Part shown: in pieces, positions 37,798-46,839 of the stretch
Layout of the letters: each line of letters starts with the position of its first letter
Position numbering within the stretch: the stretch's first letter is position 1
Origin: Nocardiopsis suaedae
Lineage (GTDB): Bacteria; Actinomycetota; Actinomycetes; Streptosporangiales; Streptosporangiaceae
Reading direction: 5' to 3'
DNA: 64,000 nucleotides
Assembly: GCF_027706745.1 (NCBI RefSeq)
Contig: NZ_JAQFWP010000026.1
Span: 20,751 to 84,750 of the forward strand
Translations under genes and position numbers: made by a program
Notes under the pieces: model-generated
What the model was told of the DNA's origin: nothing
Database searches by the model: none
What the model saw: the letters and a program-made list of their open reading frames with translations, nothing else

Positions 37798-38606
37798 TGG
37801 TGCTGCCCCGCCCGCGCACCTCCGACGGCGCGGCCGCGCTCGGCGCGATCGCCGCCCGGCCGTCCGCGGCACTGCTCGCCTTCGACTTCGACGGGACCCT
37901 GGCACCGATCGTGCCCGACCCGCGCGACGCGCGTCCCCACCCCCGCGCGCTGGCGGCGCTGCGCGCCCTCGCTCCCCGGGTCGCCGGTGTGGCGGTGGTC
38001 ACCGGACGACCCGCGGAGACCGCCGTGGAGTACGGCGGCCTGGACGGTGTGCCCGGAATCGTGGTGCTCGGCCACTACGGCCTGGAGCGCTGGGAGGACG
38101 GGGGGCTCACCGGCCCCGGAGCCGTGCCGGGCCTGGAAGAGGCGCGCGCCGCGCTCCCAGAGCTGCTGGCGGACCTCGGCCCCCTGGGCGAGGGGGTGCA
38201 CGTGGAGGAGAAGGGCAAGGCCGTCGCCGTGCACACCCGCCGCGCGGCCCGTCCGGCCGAAGCGCTCGATGCCCTGCGCGAGCCGCTGCGCCTGCTCGCG
38301 GAGCGCGCGGGACTCGCGGTGGAGCCGGGGCGCATGGTGATCGAACTGCGGCCCCCGGGCATGGACAAGGGGGCGGCGCTGACCGCCCTCGCCGACCGGG
38401 TGCGGCCCGGCGCGGTGCTGTACGCCGGTGACGACTTGGGCGACCTGCCCGCTTTCGCGGCCGTCCGGGACCTGCGCACCCAGGGGGTGCCCGGGGTGAC
38501 GGTGTGCAGCGGCTCGTCGGAGGCTCCGGCTCTGGCCGAGCAGGCCGACCTCGTGGTCGACGGTCCAGAAGGCGTCGCCGGGCTGCTGGAGGGCCTGCTG
38601 CCCTGA
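37797..38606 (+). CDS. otsB: Trehalose-6-phosphate phosphatase
   Basis: The 269-aa HAD phosphatase dephosphorylates trehalose 6-phosphate. Its motifs are LLAFDFDGTLAPI (nucleophile Asp), VVTGRP, the lysine of GMDKGAALTAL and YAGDDLGDLPAF. The start overlaps the DUF3263 stop by 1 nt. It completes the OtsAB pathway with the gene at 33766, about 2.6 kb upstream. Confidence 0.95.
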   Translation: MVLPRPRTSDGAAALGAIAARPSAALLAFDFDGTLAPIVPDPRDARPHPRALAALRALAPRVAGVAVVTGRPAETAVEYGGLDGVPGIVVLGHYGLERWEDGGLTGPGAVPGLEEARAALPELLADLGPLGEGVHVEEKGKAVAVHTRRAARPAEALDALREPLRLLAERAGLAVEPGRMVIELRPPGMDKGAALTALADRVRPGAVLYAGDDLGDLPAFAAVRDLRTQGVPGVTVCSGSSEAPALAEQADLVVDGPEGVAGLLEGLLP

Positions 38607-38613
38607 ACCGCGG

Positions 38614-39057
38614 CTACCCCAGGTAGGACGGCAGGAACAGCAGGGCCCCGGCCAACAGGAACAGTCCCACCACCAGGAACAGCGCCGCACCGAGGATCTG
38701 CGACCGCGCCTCGATGATCTCCGCGCGCGCGGGGTTGTCCGGGTCGTAGGCGACGGTGACCTGGCGGCCGGTGCGCATGAGGTTGGTGGTGACGCGGATC
38801 CGCTGCACCGCCTCGATGTCCTTCCCCTCCCGGGTACGGAAGGAGAAGCGGGCCGCCGTCGTCGCCGACGCCCCGACGCCGCTCTCGCCCGCGCGCACAT
38901 GCAGGTGGATGCGGTGGCCGCCGACGACGCCCGGAACGCGGACCCCGTCACGCCTCACGCGCAGGACGTCGTAGAGCAGCCAGGCCCCCAGGCCCGCGAA
39001 GAAGAGCGGGAAGAGGACCATGAACAGTGCGCCGATGACAGAGCCGTTCCCGCCCAA
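38614..39057 (-). CDS. DUF3592 membrane protein
   Basis: The 147-aa protein has N- and C-terminal membrane helices around a beta domain (VTVAYDPDNPARAEI is the DUF3592 hallmark). The start is TTG at 39057 with GGAG 8 nt upstream. It follows the serine hydrolase gene by 21 bp and ends 7 bp from the otsB stop. The function is unknown. Confidence 0.85.
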   Translation of the reverse strand: MGGNGSVIGALFMVLFPLFFAGLGAWLLYDVLRVRRDGVRVPGVVGGHRIHLHVRAGESGVGASATTAARFSFRTREGKDIEAVQRIRVTTNLMRTGRQVTVAYDPDNPARAEIIEARSQILGAALFLVVGLFLLAGALLFLPSYLG

Positions 39058-39078
39058 ATCCCCGCTCCTTCTCCTCCT

Positions 39079-40101
39079 CTACTCCCCGAAACAGGCACGC
39101 ACCGCCGCGCGCAGGTCGTCGAGGCCGGTGCGGCGGCGGCCGAAGTGCACGGAGTTGGTCAACAGACCCACGTACCTTCCGGTCTCGGGCTGGAGGTACA
39201 GGCTAGTTCCCGTATAGCCGTGGTGGTAGACCACACCGTCGTCACCCACCAGCCAGCCGAGGCCCCGGGAGACGCCGTCGGCGACCCGCACGGCCGGACG
39301 CCAGCTCTGCCTCACATAGTGGGGCGGCAGCAGGCAGCCCTCCTCCCCTGCGGCGCTGCGCAGCAGCTCGCGCGCGTAGGCGCCCAGATCGATGGCGGTG
39401 CTGAACACCCCCGCGTGCCCGGCGACGCCGCCCATGAGCCCGGCCGCCTCGTCGTGCACCACACCCCAGACGGGGGCGGCGCCGGGTATGCGGCACTCGG
39501 TGGGGGCGACCGCGGGCGAGCGCGGCAGCGGGCCGTACGTCGTGGCGGTCATGCCGGCGGCGTTCCACAGGGTGGAGACGGCCAGGTCCAGCGGGGTGTC
39601 CAGGAGCCGTTCGAGGATGAGCCCGAGGAGGATGAAGCCGCGGTCGATATAGCGGTACCCCTCCTCCTCCAGGGGTTCGGCCAGGATCGACTCGGCGAGG
39701 TCCCTGTCGGTGCCGACATAGCACTCCAGCCACGCGACCGGGTTGAGGCGGGAGGTGTGCGTGAGGATCTGCCGCGCGGTGACCTCCCCGCCCGCGTACG
39801 GCCCCCCGGCCACGTACTTCCCCAGCGGCGTGTCCAGCGAGAGGATCCCCTCCGCCGCGGCGCTGCCGGCCAGCGGCCAGGCGGCCATCACCTTGGTGAG
39901 GCTGGCGACGTCGTACAGCACGTCGGGCGCGGCCTGCACGTTGTCCCCGCCCTCAGTCACGCCGCCGACGGCGACGAACTCCCACATGCTCCCGGTACCG
40001 ACCACGGCCGCGCCGCCGGGCAGCCACCCGGCGTCGACCATCACCTTGAGCACTCCCCGGATGTCGGCTCCGGTCTCGGCCACCCAATCGCCGTCGCGCA
40101 T
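39079..40101 (-). CDS. Serine hydrolase (class C beta-lactamase/DD-peptidase-like)
   Basis: The 340-aa protein has the penicillin-binding-fold motifs: SLTK (Ser67, Lys70), a Tyr motif YID in place of YxN, and HHGYTG (HxG). There is no signal peptide, so it is probably cytoplasmic, like many esterase-type members. The substrate is unknown. It leads a two-gene unit with the DUF3592 gene. Confidence 0.88.
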   Translation of the reverse strand: MRDGDWVAETGADIRGVLKVMVDAGWLPGGAAVVGTGSMWEFVAVGGVTEGGDNVQAAPDVLYDVASLTKVMAAWPLAGSAAAEGILSLDTPLGKYVAGGPYAGGEVTARQILTHTSRLNPVAWLECYVGTDRDLAESILAEPLEEEGYRYIDRGFILLGLILERLLDTPLDLAVSTLWNAAGMTATTYGPLPRSPAVAPTECRIPGAAPVWGVVHDEAAGLMGGVAGHAGVFSTAIDLGAYARELLRSAAGEEGCLLPPHYVRQSWRPAVRVADGVSRGLGWLVGDDGVVYHHGYTGTSLYLQPETGRYVGLLTNSVHFGRRRTGLDDLRAAVRACFGE

Positions 40102-40245
40102 AGGACCCCCCTCGTACCCACTCCCCAGGTCAGGCGATACCCCCTGGTGGGACGCCCGTCACCCCGCGAGGGCACCGAATCCGTTCCCGACCTGGACCGA
40201 AACCACGAAGGACGCCGTTCCCGGCGCTTCCGGCAGACTGTCCCA

Positions 40246-41376
40246 ATGGACCGATCCCCTCCCCCCATCCCCGACGGTCGCTCGGCCCGGGAGGCGCACG
40301 CCGAAGGCGTGCGGCTCTCCGAGGAGAGGCGCGACGACGAGGCCGAGCCCTATTTCCGCAAGGCGGTGGAGCTCGACGGCACGAGTGCCTTCTACAAGCT
40401 GGCCTTGGGCAAGTTCCTGTTCTTCCAGCGGCGCTACGAGGAGGCGCTCCCGTGGCTCCGGGAAGCATCCACCTCGGGCACCCTTGAGGCGCTGCGCTAC
40501 ACCGGCCTGTGCCTGCAGTTCCTAGGTCGGCTCGACGAGGCCGAGCAGTGGTACTTCCCCGCGGCACAGGCCGGCGACGTCCCCGCGATGGTCGATATGA
40601 GCTCGGTGCTGACGGAGACCATGCGCTTGGAAGAGGCCCTCGAGTGGGCCCAGCGCGCGGCGAATGCGGGCAACTTCGACGGCAACAGCAACGCGGGGGC
40701 GATCCTGCTCAGGATGAAGCGCCCCGGGGAGGCGCACGACTGGCTGCTTCCCGCCGCCGAAGCCGGCCATGTGACGTCGGCCTTCCACTTCGGGTTGGTG
40801 CTCGACGACCACCTGGGCCAACCCGAGCGGGCGGAGTACTACTTCCGCGTCTCCGCCGAGGGCGGCTGGGCCAAGGGGATGGCGGCCCTCGGCGAGAGCA
40901 TGCTCAAAAGGGGTGCCCCCGAGACGGCGAAGCCATGGTTGGAGAAGGCGGCCCGGCAGGGGGGCGTACGGGCGGGCCTCCGTCTCGGCGAGGCGCTGAT
41001 CCGCCTCGGCGACGGCGATATGGCCGAGAACTGGCTGGAGTGGGCCTGGGGGAAAGGGGCCCAGCGGGCAGCGCTGGTACTCGGCGCCCACCTCTTCCGG
41101 GAAGGCCGCTTCATGGAAGCCGAGCACTGGTTCACCCGCGCCCATGAAGCAGGGATGCGCGGTGGCACGAAGGGGCTCGGGTTCGCGCTGCTGAAGCAGG
41201 ACAAGGCGACGGAGGCGCTCCCCCACCTGCGCGCGTTGGCGCGGCGGTACGACTGGCAGTCCGTGCGGTACCTCGTCCAGGCGTTGCGCATATGCGGCGA
41301 GAGGGACGAGGCGGAGTACTGGCACGGCATGCTCCCGCCCGAGCACAAGACGCCCGCCGACCACCCCGGCTCCTGA
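40246..41376 (+). CDS. Sel1/tetratricopeptide-repeat protein
   Basis: The 376-aa soluble protein is made almost wholly of helical repeats of about 35 residues with the pattern AEYYFRVSAEGGWAKGMAAL, AKPWLEKAARQGGVRAGLRL. It is likely a protein-interaction scaffold. It lies just upstream of the T7SS genes, so a link to secretion is possible but unproven. The start is ATG at 40246. Confidence 0.85.
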   Translation: MDRSPPPIPDGRSAREAHAEGVRLSEERRDDEAEPYFRKAVELDGTSAFYKLALGKFLFFQRRYEEALPWLREASTSGTLEALRYTGLCLQFLGRLDEAEQWYFPAAQAGDVPAMVDMSSVLTETMRLEEALEWAQRAANAGNFDGNSNAGAILLRMKRPGEAHDWLLPAAEAGHVTSAFHFGLVLDDHLGQPERAEYYFRVSAEGGWAKGMAALGESMLKRGAPETAKPWLEKAARQGGVRAGLRLGEALIRLGDGDMAENWLEWAWGKGAQRAALVLGAHLFREGRFMEAEHWFTRAHEAGMRGGTKGLGFALLKQDKATEALPHLRALARRYDWQSVRYLVQALRICGERDEAEYWHGMLPPEHKTPADHPGS

Positions 41377-41404
41377 GCCCCCGGCGTCTCCGCCCTTCCC
41401 TCCT

Positions 41405-42355
41405 TCAGGCGCCGTCGACCCGGTCCAGTTCGTCCGGGTCGACGGTGATCACCGGCTCGTGCGAGTGGTGGTCGAGCAGGGTGCCGCGGCGGACGGCGGG
41501 CCCGCCCAGGTCGATCATGCCGGTGGGGTCCAGGGTGAAGCCGCCGCCGCGCTCGTAGAGGGCCGTCAGGGGCGCGAACATGTGCGGCAGGCCGGGCGTC
41601 GGCGCGCCGGAGGCCAGCACGGCCTCGAACTTCACCGACCACAGGGCGGTCTTCACCACCTGGGGCGGCAGCTCGCGCCCGATGAGCTCGCTCTCCAGGC
41701 GCAGGAGCACGTCCTCGTCCACGGCCACCGCGGGGGCGACGATCTCCGCCACATCGAAGAACGGCCACGTTCCGGCCTGGAGCAGCCGCCGCCAGAGCGC
41801 GGCGCGGCGCAGGTATTCGCGCATGAGGCCGGTCCTGGACGCGGCCGACTCCGGCCGCACGTCGTCCCAGTCGACCACCAGCAGCCGGTCGGCCTGCCCC
41901 TGCGCGGCGCGCCGGACGGCGGCGCCCTCCGCCGCCTGGCCGCCCAGCCACACGGGAACCTGGTCAGGGTCGCGCGGGAAGCGCCGCAGCTCCTCAGGAG
42001 CGAGTTCCTCAACGCTCCGGGGATCGAAGTGGGCCGGGGCCGAGTCGTAGTCGTACGTGGCCTCGTACCTGCCCGGCGGGACGACCCGGAGCTTCAGCGT
42101 GAACCACGTCCCGCGCCCGTCACGGTGCATCCCGCGCCGGAGCTTCTGGAGATCCAGCTGGGCGAGCACGGACACCTTCACCTCCACGCGCTCGCCCGCG
42201 ACCACCGCGTCGGCCCGCACCTCTTCCGCGTACCCCAGCCCGCCGCAGACCAGCCGGACGGCCTCCCACCCGCCAGGGGCCCCGGCCACGAGTTCCGATG
42301 CGATCTCCGTCAGCAGCTCGTGCTGCTGGTCCGGCCTCAGCGCCCAAGCGGACAT
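41405..42355 (-). CDS. YezG-like immunity-type protein with C-terminal extension
   Basis: The first half of this 316-aa protein parallels the YezG-type immunity protein at 48468: GTWFTLKLRVVPPGRYEATY, DYDSAPAHFD, EELRRFPRDPDQVPVWL beside the shorter gene's GTWYSM, NYNYAPRFN, LEDLKYFPREEEQIPGWL. The C-terminal 130 residues (WSVKFEAVLASGAPTPG, FTLDPTGMIDLGG) are unrecognised. Its base composition matches the chromosome, unlike the 48-kb immunity genes. It may be a T7SS-linked accessory or an immunity protein whose toxin is elsewhere. GAGGAAG precedes the ATG. Confidence 0.7.
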   Translation of the reverse strand: MSAWALRPDQQHELLTEIASELVAGAPGGWEAVRLVCGGLGYAEEVRADAVVAGERVEVKVSVLAQLDLQKLRRGMHRDGRGTWFTLKLRVVPPGRYEATYDYDSAPAHFDPRSVEELAPEELRRFPRDPDQVPVWLGGQAAEGAAVRRAAQGQADRLLVVDWDDVRPESAASRTGLMREYLRRAALWRRLLQAGTWPFFDVAEIVAPAVAVDEDVLLRLESELIGRELPPQVVKTALWSVKFEAVLASGAPTPGLPHMFAPLTALYERGGGFTLDPTGMIDLGGPAVRRGTLLDHHSHEPVITVDPDELDRVDGA

Positions 42356-42465
42356 GGCTTCCTCTTTCTCAAGATGGGGGGACCCGTCCCGTAGGATCCG
42401 CTGCGTCAAGGGATGTTCACACCGTGATAGAAGCGCGCGGTGAGCCCGTTTCGAGAGGAGTGCCG

Positions 42466-45400
42466 GTGACGACCCGCATCGTGCACCGCCCGGCCAGGAC
42501 CGTGCACCCGCCCGCTCCCGAGGAGCCGCGCGAGGTCGAGGCGCCACCGACGCTTCCCGACGGCAACGCCCAGCAGAGCCCGCTCATGACGGTGCTGCCC
42601 ATGGTCGGGATGATGGCGTCGCTCACCATCATGATGGTGATGCGGAACCCGGCGTTCATCGTTTTCGGCGCCGTCATCCTCGTCGTCGCCCTCATCGCGG
42701 CGCTGGGCATGTTCTTCTCCCGCCGCGGCCAGGCCGGGCGCCAGCGGCGCAACCAGCGCGAGCTGTACCTCGAATACCTGGAGGAGCTGCGGGACGACCT
42801 CAGCGCCGCCGAGCGCTCCGTCCGCACCAAGGCCCGCCTCCTGGCGCCGCCGCCGGAGGCCCTCTACGACATCGTGCGCGACCCGGCCCGCCTGTGGGAG
42901 CGGCGGCGCAGGGACCGCGACTTCCTCCGCGTGCGGCTCGGGACGGGCGAGGTGCCGGCACGGCCGCTGCAGCTCGCCGACCGGGGGAGCGCCCTCACCC
43001 CCACCGACCCGTTCATGGCGTCGGAGGCGTCGGCGGTCATCCGGCGCTTCGAGGCCGCGCCGGACATGCCGCTGACCGTTCCCCTGGACCGGGCGGGCAA
43101 CATCAGCATCGTCGGGGAGCGCGAGGATGTGCTGCGGGTCGTGCGCGCGCTGGGCGTTCAGGCCGCGGTCTTCCACGCACCGGAGGACCTCGTCATCGCC
43201 GCCGCCTACCCGTCCGACGCGGCGGACGACTGGGCGTGGCTCAAGTGGCTCCCGCACGTCGCCGACGGAGGCACCCGGCTCATCGCACCGGACCCGTCCG
43301 AGCTCGGGGCCCTGCTCGCCGACGAGCTGCGCGCGCGCACGGACCTCGCGGGGGAGATCCGCCGGGGCATGGGCCGCAAGGAGGCCTACGCGTCCATGCG
43401 GAGGCTGCTGGTCGTGCACGACACCCACGGCGGGGTGGCCCGCGAGCTCGCCCGGCCCGACGACGCGATCGTTCCGTCGGCGCTGGGGGCGACCGTGCTG
43501 CACCTGGTCGAGCGGCAGGTGGACGAGCCGGGGGACGTGTCGCTGCGCATCACCGTCGACGGCGACACGGCCACCGTCACGGACCTGCGGCCGGACGCCC
43601 CGGTGTCCGCGTCCGGAACCGTCGATCCGGTCAGCCCCGCTCAGCTCAACGGGCTGGCGCGGATGGTCGCGCCGCTGCGGCTCTCGGCCGAGGCCGCCGA
43701 AGAGGCCGAGGCCGACGCCGGGGCCGTCGACTACACCGGGGCGCTGGGGATCGGCGACCCGGGGGCGATGGACGTCCCCAGGCTGTGGGCGTCCCGCAGC
43801 GAACGCGCGTTCCTCCGCGTACCGATCGGCTTCGACGGCATGGGGCAGCCGCTCGTGCTCGACCTGAAGGAGGCGGCCCAGCTCGGCATGGGGCCGCACG
43901 GGCTGTGCGTCGGGGCGACCGGATCCGGCAAGAGCGAACTGCTGCGCACGCTCGTGCTGGCGCTTGCGTCCACGCACGCCCCGGACGACCTGTCGATGGT
44001 GCTGGTGGACTACAAGGGCGGGGCGACGTTCGCGCCTTTCGAGGACCTGCCGCACGTCGCCGGGATCATGACCAACCTGGAGGACGACACCGCCCTGATC
44101 GAGCGCGCTTACGCGAGCCTGTCAGGCGAGGTCCAAAGGCGCCAGCAGGTGCTCAAGGACGCGGGGAACGTGGCGGGCATCGGCGATTACGCGTTCCTGC
44201 GGTCCAAGAACCCGGACCTGCCGCCGCTGCCGCACCTGTTCGTCATCATCGACGAGTTCGGCGAGCTGCTGACCGCGCGGCCGGACTTCATCGAGCTGTT
44301 CCTGTCCATCGGGCGGATCGGCCGCAGCATCGGCGTGCACCTGCTCCTGTCGAGCCAGCGCATCGAGGGAGGGAAGCTGCGGGGGCTGGACACCTACCTC
44401 TCCTACCGCCTGGGGTTGCGGACCTTCTCCGAGGAAGAGAGCCGCACGGTCCTCGACGCCCCCGACGCCTTCCACCTGCCGGCGCTGCCCGGCTTCGGGT
44501 ACTTGAAGGTGGACACGACCGTCTACCAGCGCTTCAAGGCGGGGTACGTCTCGGGGCCGTTCAAGGGGACGCTGCCCTCCGCCTCGGAGGACGACGACAA
44601 GGCGCCCACGGTCAAGCCCTTCGAGGCGTACAACACCGCTTCGGCCGACGCCCCCGGCCCGGTGGAGTCCGCGCCCGCCATGCCCGAGCGCTCGACGGGG
44701 CCGTCCCTGCTCGACGTGATGGTCGGGCAACTGTCCCGGCACGGCACGCCGGTGCGCGGGGTGTGGCTTCCCCCGCTCCCCGCTGCGACGCCGTTGGACG
44801 CGCTCTCAGGGGCGCCCGCGCCCGGTCCCGAGGGGTTGCGGCTGCCGGACGCCCACGAGCAGATGCACCCGCCCATCGGCCTTCTCGACGACCCGTCGAA
44901 GCAGTGGCAGGGCGTGTGGAACCTGGACCTGACGGCGGCGGGCGGCCACATCGCCGTCATCGGCGGGCCGCAGACCGGCAAGACGAACCTGTTGCGGACA
45001 CTGGTGACGTCCCTGGCCCTCACCCACACGCCGCAGCAGGCCGCGGTGTACTGCCTCGACATGGTCGGCGGCGGACTCCAGGCGCTGGCGGAGCTGCCCC
45101 ACGTGGGCGGTGTGGCCGGGCGCCTCGACCGGGAGCGCGTGCGGCGCACCGTCGAAGAGGTGCGGGGGATGCTGGAGCACCGGGCCGAGGTGTTCCGGGA
45201 GCGCGGGATCGACTCGGTGGAGCGGTTCCGCCGCATGCACGCGCGCGGCGAGGTGCCGGAGCTGCCCGCCGCGGACGTCGTGCTCGTCATCGACGGCTTC
45301 GGCACGATCCGCAAGGACTTCGAGGAGCTGGACGAGCTGGTGAACGAGCTCCTGCAGCGCGGGGGCGGGTACGGCGTGCACGTCGTGGCGGCGATGCTGC

Positions 45401-46419
45401 GGTGGAACGACGTGCGGATGGCGGTGCAGTCGACGTTCGGGCAGCGGGTCGAACTGCGGTTGAACGACCCGTCGGACTCCACGGTGGACCGGAAGCTCGC
45501 GGAGACGTTCCCGGCGGACACTCCGGGGCGCGCGCTGACCGACGGCAAGCTGTTCGGCCAGGTGGCGCTGCCGCGCATCGACGGGAAGATGGACGCCTTC
45601 GACCTCGGGGAGGCCGTGGAGAAGACGGCGCGCGAGGTGGCGGGGGCGTGGGGCGGCACGGTTGCTCCGGACGTGCGGGTCCTGCCGCGTCTCCTCCGCA
45701 CCCGTGATCTGCCTTCCGCTTCGCAGTTCCCCCGCACCGTCCCCATCGGCCTGGATGAGAAGCACCTCTCCCCTGTCGGGCTGGACCTGTTCAACGAGGA
45801 CCAGAACCTTCTGGCGCTGGGCGACGGCGAGTGCGGGAAGACGAACCTGCTGCGGCACATCGCCGAGGGGCTCGTGGAGCGGTACTCGTCGGAGGAGCTG
45901 GTCTTCGCGGTGATGGACCCGAGGCGGACGCTCAAGAACGTGGTGCCGGAGCCGTACATGGGCGGGTACGCGAGCAACGCACGTGTGTGTGCGGGGCTGG
46001 CCGGGGGCGTCGCCAAGGAGCTGGAGGAGCGCCTCCCCGACGACGCCGACCTGGAGGCGGAGAGCAGCCCTAAGGGCCCGAGGATCATCGTCCTGGTGGA
46101 CGACTACGACCTGCTGACCACCGCCGGGCAGAAGCCGCTGGCGCCGTTCGTGCCGTTCGTGTCGAACGGGAGGGACATCGGGCTGCACTTCGTGGTGGCC
46201 CGCAGGGTGGCGGGGGCGGCCAGGGGGATGTACGACCCGCTCGTCCAGTCGATGCGGGAGATCGGCACGAGCGCCCTGCTGATGTCGGGCGACAGGGGCG
46301 AGGGCCAGATCTTCCCGAGGATCTACGCCGAGGCGCAGCCGCCGGGCCGGGGCAAGTGGATCCGGCGGGGGAAGTCCCCACAGCTGATGCAGACGGCACT
46401 GCGTGCCGACGGCCAGTGA
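42466..46419 (+). CDS. eccC: EccC, T7SS FtsK/SpoIIIE-type translocase ATPase (fused)
   Basis: The 1317-aa motor has two N-terminal membrane helices (41-59, 62-84), a linker domain and three ATPase domains. The P-loops are GATGSGKS (483-490), GGPQTGKT (833-840) and GDGECGKT (1119-1126); Walker B-like strands are FVIIDEFGEL, VVLVIDGFG and IIVLVDDYDL. All three keep the P-loop Lys. It energises export of WXG100-type substrates through the membrane complex. GTG at 42466 is 5 nt after AGGAG. The next two genes follow within 30 bp. Confidence 0.95.
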   Translation: MTTRIVHRPARTVHPPAPEEPREVEAPPTLPDGNAQQSPLMTVLPMVGMMASLTIMMVMRNPAFIVFGAVILVVALIAALGMFFSRRGQAGRQRRNQRELYLEYLEELRDDLSAAERSVRTKARLLAPPPEALYDIVRDPARLWERRRRDRDFLRVRLGTGEVPARPLQLADRGSALTPTDPFMASEASAVIRRFEAAPDMPLTVPLDRAGNISIVGEREDVLRVVRALGVQAAVFHAPEDLVIAAAYPSDAADDWAWLKWLPHVADGGTRLIAPDPSELGALLADELRARTDLAGEIRRGMGRKEAYASMRRLLVVHDTHGGVARELARPDDAIVPSALGATVLHLVERQVDEPGDVSLRITVDGDTATVTDLRPDAPVSASGTVDPVSPAQLNGLARMVAPLRLSAEAAEEAEADAGAVDYTGALGIGDPGAMDVPRLWASRSERAFLRVPIGFDGMGQPLVLDLKEAAQLGMGPHGLCVGATGSGKSELLRTLVLALASTHAPDDLSMVLVDYKGGATFAPFEDLPHVAGIMTNLEDDTALIERAYASLSGEVQRRQQVLKDAGNVAGIGDYAFLRSKNPDLPPLPHLFVIIDEFGELLTARPDFIELFLSIGRIGRSIGVHLLLSSQRIEGGKLRGLDTYLSYRLGLRTFSEEESRTVLDAPDAFHLPALPGFGYLKVDTTVYQRFKAGYVSGPFKGTLPSASEDDDKAPTVKPFEAYNTASADAPGPVESAPAMPERSTGPSLLDVMVGQLSRHGTPVRGVWLPPLPAATPLDALSGAPAPGPEGLRLPDAHEQMHPPIGLLDDPSKQWQGVWNLDLTAAGGHIAVIGGPQTGKTNLLRTLVTSLALTHTPQQAAVYCLDMVGGGLQALAELPHVGGVAGRLDRERVRRTVEEVRGMLEHRAEVFRERGIDSVERFRRMHARGEVPELPAADVVLVIDGFGTIRKDFEELDELVNELLQRGGGYGVHVVAAMLRWNDVRMAVQSTFGQRVELRLNDPSDSTVDRKLAETFPADTPGRALTDGKLFGQVALPRIDGKMDAFDLGEAVEKTAREVAGAWGGTVAPDVRVLPRLLRTRDLPSASQFPRTVPIGLDEKHLSPVGLDLFNEDQNLLALGDGECGKTNLLRHIAEGLVERYSSEELVFAVMDPRRTLKNVVPEPYMGGYASNARVCAGLAGGVAKELEERLPDDADLEAESSPKGPRIIVLVDDYDLLTTAGQKPLAPFVPFVSNGRDIGLHFVVARRVAGAARGMYDPLVQSMREIGTSALLMSGDRGEGQIFPRIYAEAQPPGRGKWIRRGKSPQLMQTALRADGQ

Positions 46420-46449
46420 GTCCGGTGCCCGATCAGGAAGCAGTCCTCC

Positions 46450-46839
46450 ATGAGCTACGACGTGGTCATTCTCGTGCCCGAGTTCCCGAAGAACCGGGAC
46501 ATCCTCGGGGCGATCAGCGATATCGACCCGCAGTTGCGGCTGCGGACGCGGCGCGGGGGCACGATCGTCGAGATCGCGGACCGGCAGGGCCGGTCCCTGG
46601 TGGCGTTCGAGCCGACACAGCAGGTGGACGTGGCCGGGGAGGCCGACCGCCTCCTGAAAGAGGGCATCGCGGACGGCCTTCCCTCCCCCTTCTGGTGGAT
46701 CGAGACGCGGACGAGGATGCCGGAGGCGAAGTGGCTGTCGGACGCGTTCGCCGAGGGAATCGCGCGGAGGCTGGGCGGGGTGATCTGGATGTCCAGCGGA
46801 AGTGACGTGACCTCTGAGGAGACGGGAGTCGACCAGTGA
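46450..46839 (+). CDS. T7SS-associated small protein of unknown function
   Basis: The 129-aa soluble alpha/beta protein (MSYDVVILVPEFPKNRDI; LPSPFWWIETRTRMPEAKW) lies between eccC and the DUF6177 gene and overlaps the latter by 4 nt, so it belongs to the secretion operon. No family is recognised with confidence; an adaptor or chaperone role is only contextual. Confidence 0.75.
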   Translation: MSYDVVILVPEFPKNRDILGAISDIDPQLRLRTRRGGTIVEIADRQGRSLVAFEPTQQVDVAGEADRLLKEGIADGLPSPFWWIETRTRMPEAKWLSDAFAEGIARRLGGVIWMSSGSDVTSEETGVDQ

